DNA from: Phycisphaerales bacterium | GTDB lineage: Bacteria; Planctomycetota; Phycisphaerae; Sedimentisphaerales; Anaerohalosphaeraceae | Length of the DNA: 14,729 bases | Direction of reading: 5' to 3' | NCBI GenBank assembly: GCA_011053245.1 | Contig: DRGS01000184.1 | Location: 1-14,729 of the forward strand | Shown here: positions 5,351 through 13,185 of the stretch, one piece after another | How positions within the stretch are numbered: the stretch's first letter is position 1 | How the letters are laid out: the number at the start of each line of letters is the position of its first letter | Notes under the pieces: model-generated | The model's database searches: none | Told to the model about the DNA's origin: nothing | What the model saw: the letters and a program-made list of their open reading frames with translations, nothing else | Program-made: the position numbers and the translations under genes

Positions 5351-6865
5351 ATGGGTATAGAAAAAGAATTATCTGTCAATCTAACAGAAAAAGAATATGT
5401 AATAAATTTATTGGCACTCCGAAAGGAGATATTGCCTGTCCTATCAAATAACATATTGCCCCATTTTACAGATCACAGTGTATCCCATTCTGACCGTTTA
5501 GTCACAATTATCAATGAGCTATTATCTCCAATTCCCAATTCAAAAAAATTATCTGGCCAAGAATTACTAATCCTTTTCGCTTCTTGTTATTTACATGACA
5601 TTGGAATGCAATATGAAAATGCTGGTGAAACAAGAACTATAAAAGAGTTACATTTAGAACAAGAGTGGAACGAGTTGGCAGAAAAGACTCGACGTGATTA
5701 CCTTAGAGATCAACATCATAAAATATCAGCGGACTTTGTTATTATGTTAAGTCCTAATGGAAATTCACCAATAAACTACAAACTGCCTAATGAAATGAGA
5801 CCCGACTATATTGCCGCATTATGTGAAGCCCATGGCATTTCCGTTGAAGAATTGAGATATCAAGAATTGCTTGAAAGTATCCCTGCGATACGAATGCCTC
5901 TCCTATCCGCAATTCTTAGACTCGCAGATATTCTGGACGAATCATCCCGAAGGATTTGTCTTCAGAAATTCAAAACGTTATTGCCGGACATTAAATCAAA
6001 AACACACTGGTGGCGTCACTATTATACAGAGGATATTGCTTTTGATAATAACAAAAAAAAGATTTCATTAATTTTCGATTTCCCAACGGAAAGAATCTAT
6101 GAGTATGAAAAAATTGTGCCACAGTTACAGTTGCCTTGGATATATTTAGAATTTAATAAACACAATGCTATTCTCAATGAATTACAAATGAACTGGTCAG
6201 TTACTTCTGAAGTCAAACACAAACCTTATACTACGGCAGAATGTATGCCGGAAGAAGTCTTATCTGAAATGTTAAAGGAGTTACATTTTAGAAAAAGTAA
6301 AGAGGCAGAAGAAAAACAATTAATGGTTTTGAATAGCTTTACGGAGGCAAGACCTTACATTCAGAAAAGAATTAATGCACTGAAAGGAAAGAAAGAAAAA
6401 TTAGATACGAATACATACCTACTTGAATTGTGGGACATTGCAAAATATATGAAAGAAATTGGAAGCAAAAGAAGCTCATGGAATATTTTGATGTCTGATT
6501 TTAATAGCATGCAATCATTACCCAAGAGAACACAAATAGAAATCGGTATATGGCTGGCTGATACAATACTAGAAGATGGTTTTGCTCATAGAGCAGTAGA
6601 TGTCATAAATAGGATAAGTGGCCTGGCCAATGAAATAGAAGATGTTGAAGTCTTAATAAAGGTCCTAAAAATAAAATTGAAAGTGTTGATTTCTGCTTTT
6701 CATTGGGATGAAGCCAAAAAAACATTCCTTCTCTTATTTTTAAAAACAACTGACTCAGATAAAAAAGAAAACTTATTAGCTGAAATGTCTGAGTGGTGTT
6801 TCTTAAATGGCGAATTCGTTGATGTAAGTGTTTTACCTTGCGATGTAGAGGGAAGTCAATGCTGA
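5351..6865 (+). CDS. HD-domain protein, conflict-system (HD-CE-like) type, with helical C-terminus
   Basis: The 504-residue protein has an N-terminal HD phosphohydrolase domain. Metal-site residues appear in order: HSVSHSDR (His42, His46), YLHDIGM (His82, Asp83), DQHHKISADF (His122, His123), CEAHG (His161) and RLADILDESSRR (Asp193). This complete pattern, with HDIGM and RLADxLD, resembles the HD-CE group of predicted effectors. The substrate is unknown; HD enzymes cleave phosphoesters such as nucleotides or nucleic acids. A beta segment (about 213-245) follows, then a roughly 200-residue helical, TPR-like C-terminus. ATG 5351 is chosen because conserved sequence starts just after it; its ribosome-binding site is weak, and TTG 5300 would add 17 residues. 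The last 7 bases overlap the next gene, so the two are co-translated. The gene is AT-rich compared with its neighbours, suggesting horizontal acquisition. Confidence 0.82.
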   Translation: MGIEKELSVNLTEKEYVINLLALRKEILPVLSNNILPHFTDHSVSHSDRLVTIINELLSPIPNSKKLSGQELLILFASCYLHDIGMQYENAGETRTIKELHLEQEWNELAEKTRRDYLRDQHHKISADFVIMLSPNGNSPINYKLPNEMRPDYIAALCEAHGISVEELRYQELLESIPAIRMPLLSAILRLADILDESSRRICLQKFKTLLPDIKSKTHWWRHYYTEDIAFDNNKKKISLIFDFPTERIYEYEKIVPQLQLPWIYLEFNKHNAILNELQMNWSVTSEVKHKPYTTAECMPEEVLSEMLKELHFRKSKEAEEKQLMVLNSFTEARPYIQKRINALKGKKEKLDTNTYLLELWDIAKYMKEIGSKRSSWNILMSDFNSMQSLPKRTQIEIGIWLADTILEDGFAHRAVDVINRISGLANEIEDVEVLIKVLKIKLKVLISAFHWDEAKKTFLLLFLKTTDSDKKENLLAEMSEWCFLNGEFVDVSVLPCDVEGSQC

Positions 6866-8994
6866 ATTATTTAAAATCAGACACAAGAATTTTTCTCGTT
6901 AACTGCCGAATGGTTGCCATGCAAGAAGGACTGGAAGTTGCTGTCGAAAAAATCAATAAAAGATTGACGCAACAAAATGACATGTCTCTCACAGACCAAG
7001 CAGTGATCGACTTGTTACAAGCAGAGTTATTTTATACAAATGCCCAAAGCTGTGACTCTGTTAATATATTTGATACTAAACTAATGCCAATATTCAAAAA
7101 ACTTCCTGATGAAGTTCAAATGGCAATTTTATATAACAAAAACACAGCATCGCTTACTGCCATGGCTTCTGATGCCCATTTAGATTTTTATTATTTGCAA
7201 GATTACAGGAAATTTTCAGGTCTTGACCCTTGGAAAAGTAGCAACCTTTTAACGGCACACAATCTTGCTGAAGAAGGAAGGCATTACGAGGCACTTCCTA
7301 AGTACTGGACACATTTATTATTTACCTTCAATCAAGGTATATGGGATTCGCAGGCCAATGCTTATGCTATAATCTCTAAAGAATTTATGAGTCTTAACTG
7401 GCTTCCAAAGTCTGCTCATTACGCTATCATGAGCCATAATACTAAGTCAGCTGACATCATCTATGAGCGTCTTATTAATTCAGGAAACATTAATTTTATT
7501 GAGCAAACACTCGATTTTGTTCTCACAAAAGCACAGCTATTAAGACATGCCTCCGTTGCCTGTAAGATAATTGAAGGTATATGTGATGAGATACCAAATG
7601 CATATATAGACCGAACTACAGACTACCTGTTAAGAATCTGCTCCAACAAAAGGAAAGATGTTTTTGAAATACACCCTATATCCAATGCATGGAAAGCAAT
7701 CAAAAGCATAGCACATCGACTTTCTTCTCAAAAAGCATGTGAAGTGCTGGATGTCGTGACAAATCATGAATGGTTTAATTCGTTTAATACTAACAGGAGA
7801 CATCTAATTGAGACAGTAGACAATCTGATTGACATCTTGCCCAAAAACAAATTGATGGCTTTGTCGAAAAAAATGGTTCCTTTGCTAGAAGAAAAAAAAT
7901 CGGACATTGACTATACCCATGTGGTTAATCTTTTGCTTCATATTGCATTTAAAGATGGAGGAAAAGTAAAAAAATATTTATCGAGACAATTGTATTCAAA
8001 AGACAAACCGCTCAGTTCTGTTTTGGGCCGGGTAGCTAAGCATTTTGACGCAAAAATTAAAATTGATAATCCACAAAAAAGCGTAGAAATAGTTTCTCAA
8101 AACATAGTTCTGCAAGTTCAACGACTTAAGGAAGAGGAAGAACCTCAAAAAGTTTTTGACACATATGGCACTATCACAAAAGTCGATAACAATATAAAAG
8201 AAAAAATAATTGTTCAAATGTCATCAAATTCTTCGTTGCAAATGTTAACAGCAAATATAAATCTTTTAAAGTCTGCCCATAAAGATATGCTTGTAAATGC
8301 TTTCGTTAGAATGATTAGGGAACCTGATAATTTATTAAGTAACAAAGTGGGGATTATAAATGTAATTATAGAATTAGCAGATAAATTAACAAAAAAACAA
8401 AAGCAAAAACTATTTATAGTACTTAAGCCATTAGCGTCGGGATTGGTTGTTGAAAGTTCAGTTGTGATGTCACATGACGAAGCAAGCAATCCGCTCAATA
8501 CTGTCAAAATGAACGACACAAAACCAGAAGTAATATGTGGTGGTGCATTATATGCTTTGGCTTGTTTAGAACGTTCTCACCCAAATATTTATGGAGTCAA
8601 TCTCAATAAACTTATTAAAAAAGCATTAATTAATAAAAATCCAACTATTCGTGAACATGCTTATTGGGCTATTATGGAAATTCCGAACATGGATGACGAA
8701 TTCTTAATAGATGTCTTGTTTGGGACTAGGGATTCAAATTGTGAAACGGCAATTGCTGCCTATAATATAATCTTAAGACGAAAAGATATTAATTTAACCG
8801 CTATTTATTGGTATAGATTATTTCTCTCTTTACATGAAGCGGTATATTCCGAAGATAAAAAACTTAGACTTTTGGTTGCCTCAAATCTAAACAATTTAAT
8901 TGATAAATCACCTAAAGAATATAAAGGTAAAATAGAAGAATTAAGAGAAACACTCAAATCTGACATTTGTTATTCCGTACGCTCAGCACTTTAA
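6859..8994 (+). CDS. Large helical-repeat (TPR/HEAT-like) protein, partner of the HD protein
   Basis: This 711-residue protein is not one I recognise. It is predicted all-helical. The first half has TPR/SEL1-like spacing, such as NLAEEGRHYEALPKYWTHLL. The last ~150 residues look like HEAT/ARM repeats: NPTIREHAYWAIMEIPN, then TAIAAYNIILRR, then KKLRLLVASNLNNLI. I see no nuclease, ATPase or membrane motif and no signal peptide, so a cytoplasmic scaffold or sensor is the best guess. ATG 6859 overlaps the TGA of the HD gene (ATGCTGA) and has GAGGGA 5 bases upstream, so it is translationally coupled; TTG 6838 lacks this support. A hand count of 7861-7920 gives 20 G+C of 60, against 33 of 60 in argC (2401-2460) and 38 of 60 in the oxidoreductase (13621-13680). 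No terminator is evident; repeat DNA follows. Confidence 0.8.
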   Translation: MLNYLKSDTRIFLVNCRMVAMQEGLEVAVEKINKRLTQQNDMSLTDQAVIDLLQAELFYTNAQSCDSVNIFDTKLMPIFKKLPDEVQMAILYNKNTASLTAMASDAHLDFYYLQDYRKFSGLDPWKSSNLLTAHNLAEEGRHYEALPKYWTHLLFTFNQGIWDSQANAYAIISKEFMSLNWLPKSAHYAIMSHNTKSADIIYERLINSGNINFIEQTLDFVLTKAQLLRHASVACKIIEGICDEIPNAYIDRTTDYLLRICSNKRKDVFEIHPISNAWKAIKSIAHRLSSQKACEVLDVVTNHEWFNSFNTNRRHLIETVDNLIDILPKNKLMALSKKMVPLLEEKKSDIDYTHVVNLLLHIAFKDGGKVKKYLSRQLYSKDKPLSSVLGRVAKHFDAKIKIDNPQKSVEIVSQNIVLQVQRLKEEEEPQKVFDTYGTITKVDNNIKEKIIVQMSSNSSLQMLTANINLLKSAHKDMLVNAFVRMIREPDNLLSNKVGIINVIIELADKLTKKQKQKLFIVLKPLASGLVVESSVVMSHDEASNPLNTVKMNDTKPEVICGGALYALACLERSHPNIYGVNLNKLIKKALINKNPTIREHAYWAIMEIPNMDDEFLIDVLFGTRDSNCETAIAAYNIILRRKDINLTAIYWYRLFLSLHEAVYSEDKKLRLLVASNLNNLIDKSPKEYKGKIEELRETLKSDICYSVRSAL

Positions 8995-9033
8995 AGAATG
9001 TTAGGGGTTAAGAGACATTGGTGTTGTAAAGTC

Positions 9034-9185
9034 TGGATTCCAGCTAAAAGCATGCGGGAATGACAAAGGGGGGTGGGGGAGGCGGTATGGATTCCCGCCT
9101 AAAGCATGCCCCTTCGACTTCGCTCAGGACAGGCAGGAATGACCCGTCTTCGTTTCACTTCGCCGCGGCAGGCAAAGGGGGGTGG
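9034..9185. repeat. Two related TGGATTCC...GGAATGAC units, the second carrying two small insertions
   Basis: Unit A (9034-9076) runs TGGATTCCAGC, TAAAAGCATGC, GGGAATGAC, AAAGGGGGGTGG. Unit B (9088-9185) has the same parts in the same order but is interrupted twice. After GCATGC there is a 26-base insert beginning CCCTTCGACTTCG and ending GGACAGGCA (9110-9135). After AATGAC there is a 29-base insert, CCGTCTTCG to GGCAGG (9144-9172). The GGATTCC/GGAATGAC ends are inverted repeats of a widespread palindromic repeat type. The rest of 9001-9270 holds no gene other than the start region of the phospholipase. Confidence 0.65.
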
Positions 9186-9270
9186 AAAAAATCTTGAACC
9201 GCGAACATAGATATGCGTATTTTTCATAGTCAGTATAGTGTGTCTGAGCTACTCTGTTGAAAGGCGAAAA

Positions 9271-10497
9271 ATGCTGTCTGAGAAACCACGATCTCAAAGC
9301 CTTAAGCTATCTAAGCAATGCCGTTTTAGCTCAGTAAAGAGGGGTCTTTCGGTTGTCACGGGTCATTTTCTGCCGTCTCGAAACGCGGTTCCGGTCGATC
9401 GAATGTTTGAAGCCGACCTGAAAGGGATCAAGGGCGCGCGAGCATGGGACGGGCTTAACAGCCAAATGTTTAAAGACGATGTAGCGAAAACCATTCATCA
9501 GGAATATTGCGATGATTTTCTCCCCGGACAAGATGGCGATGCTTGCTATAATATGCTGGCTTTGTCAGGCGGCGGAGCGAATGGGGCGTTCGGAGCCGGT
9601 TTTTTGTACGGCTGGACCGAGGCTGGGACCAGACCGGAATTTAAACTTATTACGGGAATAAGCTCAGGAGCTATAATCGCTTCGCTGGCTTTCGTTGGTA
9701 GCGACTATGACGAAATGCTGAAGGAAATATACACGACAGTTGCAACGGCTAATATTTTTAATACAAGAAAGATAATGTCGTTGATCTGGAACGAATCGTT
9801 TGCTGACGTCGGACCGTTGAAAAGGCTCATCGAAAAATACGCGAATGAAAGTTCGATAAACGCCGTTGCCAAAGAGCATGCCAAAGGGAGGCGTCTGTAT
9901 CTGGGCACGACCAACCTCGATGCCCAGCGTCTTATGATATGGAACATGGGTGTTATCGCAAACAGCGGTCATCCTGATACGCTTGAATTGTTCCGCAAAG
10001 TATTGCTTGCCTCGCTTTCGGTGCCTTGCATATTTCCGCCGGTTTATTTCGATGTTGAAGTCGATGGCCAGTCTTATGATGAGATGCATGTTGACGGCGG
10101 GGTGGTTACCGATGCTTTCATTTGTGATTTTATGCTGGAGCTGCCGGCGGCTCAGAAGAAAGAGCAAAACCATGGGAGCTCTATTTATGTTATACGCAAT
10201 GACAAACTTATGCCGTCGCCTGAGCAGATCTCCCGCAATCTGCCGAAGATCACCAGGAGGGCTTTGGCTACGTTAAACAAGGCCCACGGTGAGGATCATC
10301 TTCACTATATGTATCTCATTGCCCGACAAAACAACATTGATTTTAATTACATTGGCATTCCGGAAGAGTGTGCGATGTCAGACAAATTAAAATTTGACCG
10401 GAAGAAAATGAATGATCTTTTTAGTTTGGGGCAGGAGCTGGCTATGTCCGACAACACATGGCACAAAAAACCGCCAACTTTAAATGTCCCGGATTGA
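9271..10497 (+). CDS. Patatin-like phospholipase
   Basis: This is a serine acyl hydrolase of the patatin family, which cleaves acyl ester bonds in phospholipids or other lipids with a Ser-Asp dyad. In the 408-residue product the oxyanion loop GGGANG is at 100-105, the nucleophile Ser131 lies in GISSG (129-133), and the catalytic Asp275 is in HVDGG. All are intact. ATG 9271 is preferred because GAAAGG lies about 6 bases upstream; the frame extends back to GTG 9238, which lacks such a site. Residues 1-45 are basic and polar, with no clear signal peptide or lipobox, and are not conserved-looking. Similarity to patatins appears to begin around SRNAVP (36-41). Related bacterial proteins are often lipoproteins, so the start region may have diverged. 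It converges on the desaturase gene, ending 27 bases from its stop. Confidence 0.92.
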   Translation: MLSEKPRSQSLKLSKQCRFSSVKRGLSVVTGHFLPSRNAVPVDRMFEADLKGIKGARAWDGLNSQMFKDDVAKTIHQEYCDDFLPGQDGDACYNMLALSGGGANGAFGAGFLYGWTEAGTRPEFKLITGISSGAIIASLAFVGSDYDEMLKEIYTTVATANIFNTRKIMSLIWNESFADVGPLKRLIEKYANESSINAVAKEHAKGRRLYLGTTNLDAQRLMIWNMGVIANSGHPDTLELFRKVLLASLSVPCIFPPVYFDVEVDGQSYDEMHVDGGVVTDAFICDFMLELPAAQKKEQNHGSSIYVIRNDKLMPSPEQISRNLPKITRRALATLNKAHGEDHLHYMYLIARQNNIDFNYIGIPEECAMSDKLKFDRKKMNDLFSLGQELAMSDNTWHKKPPTLNVPD

Positions 10498-10524
10498 CAA
10501 GGCATCCAAACTATAATTTGTGAC

Positions 10525-11424
10525 TTATCCTTTTGTTACCATCTGCCAGAGATTTCCGATATGTTCCTTTAACGAAACGTAAACGGCATCGGCGGGCATT
10601 GGCAGTTTACCGGGAAACGGCCTTGAATAAACAGATACCAGTGTATGATGAAGCACATGTTCACGCGTGTCACCGTGAGTTAAAAAGTTAAACAACTTTT
10701 CAAGAACAGTTTCGTTTTTCAGATTTCGTGAAGCGATATTACGTTCGTGATAATCCCCGGCGACGATCAAATTGCCATGCTCGATAAGTTGATCTTGATG
10801 AATAATGAATGAACCAAGCCAAAAGCTTATCAAAAAAGAAATGGCTACTTGATAACCATCGAGATTAAACACAGAGGCCGACAAAAACCCTATGCCGCCG
10901 TAGAACAGTATCCACATTAAAATTGAGATCGTATGGGTGGACTGTTTATATTTAGCTTTATACTTCGGATGCTTCGGCAAAATATGCATGATAATCCCAA
11001 AAGTAAAAATGATACCCAGAACTATTTCCAGAAAATTATATACCCTGCTTAGATAGACATTGTTGATCTTGCCAAGAGGATGAAACTCGGTGTCATCCCA
11101 TGTATTTACCTTTGAATGATGATGGCCGTGGACAAGTCTGTATAATTGCGGGTCCGTAAGTAACATGTAAGAAAAGATATCATACAACTGGTCATTAGGG
11201 ATATTCGGAGTGTATTTGTGCCAGCACTCATGCATGAGACAAAGCAGCCAGGTAAACAGATAGACCCCCGGAAACAGCATGAAAACAAGTGAGAGCAACT
11301 TGAATCGGGTATAAACATAAGGGAGAACAAAGAGATACAACGGCCACGCGGCGACAAGAATATAGTACTTCCAAGCCTGAGATCGAACCATTTCTTCTGA
11401 GATCACGTCTTTGTATTCAGCCAT
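10525..11424 (-). CDS. Membrane fatty-acid desaturase-like di-iron protein
   Basis: This is an integral membrane di-iron oxygenase/desaturase: it would introduce double bonds (or hydroxyls) into lipid acyl chains using O2 and electrons from a ferredoxin or cytochrome. The 299-residue product has the three histidine boxes: HECWH (65-69), HGHHH (99-103) and HVLHH (256-260). Hydrophobic segments lie around 20-38, 43-62, 125-145 and 165-205, giving about four to six membrane spans. ATG 11424 has AGGTGAG directly upstream; GTG 11433 is possible but overlaps that site. HGDTREHVLHHT and SRPFPGKLPMP near the C-terminus look family-specific, but I cannot name the subfamily, and a carotenoid-hydroxylase type is a less likely alternative. 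It diverges from the methyltransferase gene. An O2-dependent enzyme is notable next to oxygen-sensitive AOR genes. Confidence 0.88.
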   Translation of the reverse strand: MAEYKDVISEEMVRSQAWKYYILVAAWPLYLFVLPYVYTRFKLLSLVFMLFPGVYLFTWLLCLMHECWHKYTPNIPNDQLYDIFSYMLLTDPQLYRLVHGHHHSKVNTWDDTEFHPLGKINNVYLSRVYNFLEIVLGIIFTFGIIMHILPKHPKYKAKYKQSTHTISILMWILFYGGIGFLSASVFNLDGYQVAISFLISFWLGSFIIHQDQLIEHGNLIVAGDYHERNIASRNLKNETVLEKLFNFLTHGDTREHVLHHTLVSVYSRPFPGKLPMPADAVYVSLKEHIGNLWQMVTKG

Positions 11425-11475
11425 TATACTCACCTGATCTATAACATTTTACCCACCATTTTTTTGAGTACAACA

Positions 11476-11491
11476 ATATTTCCTGAAATAT
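11476..11491. promoter_or_regulatory. Inverted repeat between the divergent desaturase and methyltransferase genes
   Basis: ATATTTC (11476-11482) and GAAATAT (11485-11491) are perfect inverted arms separated by 2 bases. They lie in the 168-base divergent spacer, which could hold promoters for both genes. It could be an operator, but AT-rich palindromes also arise by chance. A second IR, ACTCAT/ATGAGT (11506-11511, 11527-11532), is nearby. Confidence 0.25.
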
Positions 11492-11592
11492 GCGAACAAA
11501 TTTCGACTCATCTCATAGACTTAAATATGAGTAATTTGGTTGCATTCTGTTTCTAATTGTCGGTGACGGTCGGGAGTTCAAAGGAGGCTTAA

Positions 11593-12402
11593 TTGAAGAA
11601 TAAAATATCACTCAAGAAAATAAAGGGTGTTTCAGAAACGCTCTTGATCCCTCTGCGGGGGAGGTATTTGGAGACAAAGCGACCCGGTGGCGTAATAGAC
11701 GACCCCAAGTCAGTCGAAATTGCCGATTCTATCGACCATAATTTTTCCGATATAGAATTGCCGTGGGACGGGCAGATCATGATATCGGCCAGGACGGAGA
11801 TACTCGATGAAGCAACGGAGGAGTTTCTTCGGGGAAATCCCGATTCTGTGGTTGTGAATCTGGGTTGCGGCTTAGATACCCGCGTCCATAGAGTCGATAA
11901 TGGCCTTGTCAGGTGGTATGACCTTGATCTGCCCGAATGCATTACGCTGAGAAAAAACTTCTTTCAGCAGACTGACAGGTTTAAGTTCGTAGCCAAGTCG
12001 GTGCTGGATTTTTCGTGGATCGACGAAATTGAAAAGGGCAAAAAAACCCTCTTTATTGCAGAAGGTCTCTTTAATTACTTTAAAAAAGCCGACGTAAAAA
12101 GCATTGTCCTGACAATAAAAGATAACTTCCACGATGCTGAAATTGTTTTCGAAGCTTATTCACCGCTGCTCATCAAGTCCTGGCACCGAAATGCACATGT
12201 CAGAAAAGCCTTTTCGATGTTTAAATGGGGACTCCATACCGGCAAAAGCCTGGAAAAATGGGACGACAGCATCACCTTCCTCCAGGAATGGTCCTATCTT
12301 GACAGGTATCCAAAGCGATGGAGATGGATACGCCATTTCCGACGCATCTGGCCCGTAAGCAAATTAATGAAGGTTGTGCATCTCACATTTAAGTCCGGGT
12401 AA
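11593..12402 (+). CDS. Class I SAM-dependent methyltransferase (LCMT/COG3315-like)
   Basis: This is a soluble S-adenosylmethionine-dependent methyltransferase, probably acting on a carboxyl or hydroxyl oxygen. In the 269-residue product, motif I is VVVNLGCGLDTRVHR (86-100), the hallmark LGxGxDTR of the leucine carboxyl methyltransferase/TcmP-type family. WYDLDLPE (107-114), with the acidic ribose-binding residues, follows, and TLFIAEGLFNYF (around 150) matches the family's VxEGLxxYL segment. The N-terminal part is the helical lid typical of these enzymes. The start is TTG 11593, supported by a near-perfect AAAGGAGG at 11580-11586; no in-frame ATG follows before the conserved region. The C-terminal ~60 residues are Trp/Arg-rich (RYPKRWRWIRHFRRIWP). 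The substrate is unknown. The gene stands alone, divergent from the desaturase. Confidence 0.87.
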   Translation: MKNKISLKKIKGVSETLLIPLRGRYLETKRPGGVIDDPKSVEIADSIDHNFSDIELPWDGQIMISARTEILDEATEEFLRGNPDSVVVNLGCGLDTRVHRVDNGLVRWYDLDLPECITLRKNFFQQTDRFKFVAKSVLDFSWIDEIEKGKKTLFIAEGLFNYFKKADVKSIVLTIKDNFHDAEIVFEAYSPLLIKSWHRNAHVRKAFSMFKWGLHTGKSLEKWDDSITFLQEWSYLDRYPKRWRWIRHFRRIWPVSKLMKVVHLTFKSG

Positions 12403-12507
12403 CAAAACCAACTTTGAGGTACTCAGCAACAGTTTGGCATGTGAGATAGTTGCTTTTATTACAGCGTACGCCCAACACGCCGTTATACCCGCCCGGTGAG
12501 GAATATA

Positions 12508-12536
12508 TTGACATTTTCGCAGCATTCTGGTAGAGT
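12508..12536 (+). promoter_or_regulatory. Sigma-70 promoter for the ferredoxin-oxidoreductase operon
   Basis: TTGACA (12508-12513) is a perfect -35. TAGAGT (12531-12536) matches the -10 consensus at 4 of 6 positions, and the spacer is exactly 17 bases. Transcription would start near 12543, leaving a leader of about 80 bases before ATG 12622. Confidence 0.65.
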
Positions 12537-12560
12537 ATCCCGGTTAAATGAAGTTGGTTA

Positions 12561-12600
12561 GCGAGAACTTCCGTCAAATGTCACGTTCGGTGTTTCTCGC
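12561..12600 (+). promoter_or_regulatory. Stem-loop in the leader of the ferredoxin-oxidoreductase operon
   Basis: GCGAGAA (12561-12567) and TTCTCGC (12594-12600) form a perfect 7-bp stem closing a 26-base loop. It lies between the predicted promoter and the GGAGG site (12612-12616) of the ferredoxin. It could be a regulatory leader. Molybdenum/tungsten-cofactor riboswitches occur before such genes, but this leader is short and I do not recognise their consensus in it. Confidence 0.35.
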
Positions 12601-12621
12601 TGTTTTGATTATGGAGGTTTT

Positions 12622-13185
12622 ATGCGACGTAAGATAGCCGTTGTTCCGGAGAAATGTTCCGGCTGCCGGGTATGCGAGATGGCTTGTGCGGTACACAGGC
12701 AAAAGGTAAACAATCCCAAAAAGAGCAGGATCCGGGTAACTTCCATATATCCGCATCCGGTAGTGCGTATGCCCGTCGTCTGCAACCAGTGCAAGGACGC
12801 AAGCTGCATTTCCGCTTGCCCGACCGACGCAATGTACAAGCAAAATGGCATCGTCAAGATCCGACATGACGATTGCATCGGATGTCACGCATGTGTCGAA
12901 GCCTGTCCGTTCGGCGCGATGTATATTCATCCCGACATCGATGTCCCGCTCAAATGCGACCTGTGCGAAGATAGCGGCGATCCTCAATGTGTCAAAATGT
13001 GCCCGACAGGCGCCCTCGCCTTTATGCCGGAGCACGTATTCGGTCAGGCTCATCGGCTAAGCAACGTGCTGTCGTACACGCACATGAAGGAGATCGAATA
13101 CATGGAAGACGGCAAACAGAAGCATTTGCACTATGCCGACAACAACGCCGCGGAAGGCCGTGATAATACAGGAGGTCAAAAATGA
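12622..13185 (+). CDS. Polyferredoxin with four [4Fe-4S] clusters, AOR electron-transfer subunit
   Basis: This is an electron carrier predicted to bind four [4Fe-4S] clusters. The 187-residue product has four cysteine sets: CSGCRVCEMAC (12-22), CNQC-x4-C-x3-CP, CIGCHACVEACPFGA, and CDLC-x7-CVKMCPTGA. There is no signal peptide or membrane segment, so it is cytoplasmic. ATG 12622 has GGAGG 5 bases upstream. Its TGA overlaps the ATG of the oxidoreductase gene (ATGA, 13182-13185), so the two are translationally coupled. This matches tungsten aldehyde oxidoreductases with a small four-cluster subunit (AorA of Aromatoleum is the characterised example), which pass electrons from the active site to further acceptors. 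The last ~40 residues (from about 150) are polar and lack cysteines. It could also serve a related DMSO-reductase-type partner, but the context decides for AOR. Confidence 0.93.
   Translation: MRRKIAVVPEKCSGCRVCEMACAVHRQKVNNPKKSRIRVTSIYPHPVVRMPVVCNQCKDASCISACPTDAMYKQNGIVKIRHDDCIGCHACVEACPFGAMYIHPDIDVPLKCDLCEDSGDPQCVKMCPTGALAFMPEHVFGQAHRLSNVLSYTHMKEIEYMEDGKQKHLHYADNNAAEGRDNTGGQK

Noticed and set aside
9664..10173. 169-codon minus-strand frame inside the phospholipase gene, and similar frames antisense to the ferredoxin and oxidoreductase genes (12574-13053, 13563-13991)
   Set aside because: All lie opposite genes with complete catalytic or cluster motifs and show no family similarity themselves.
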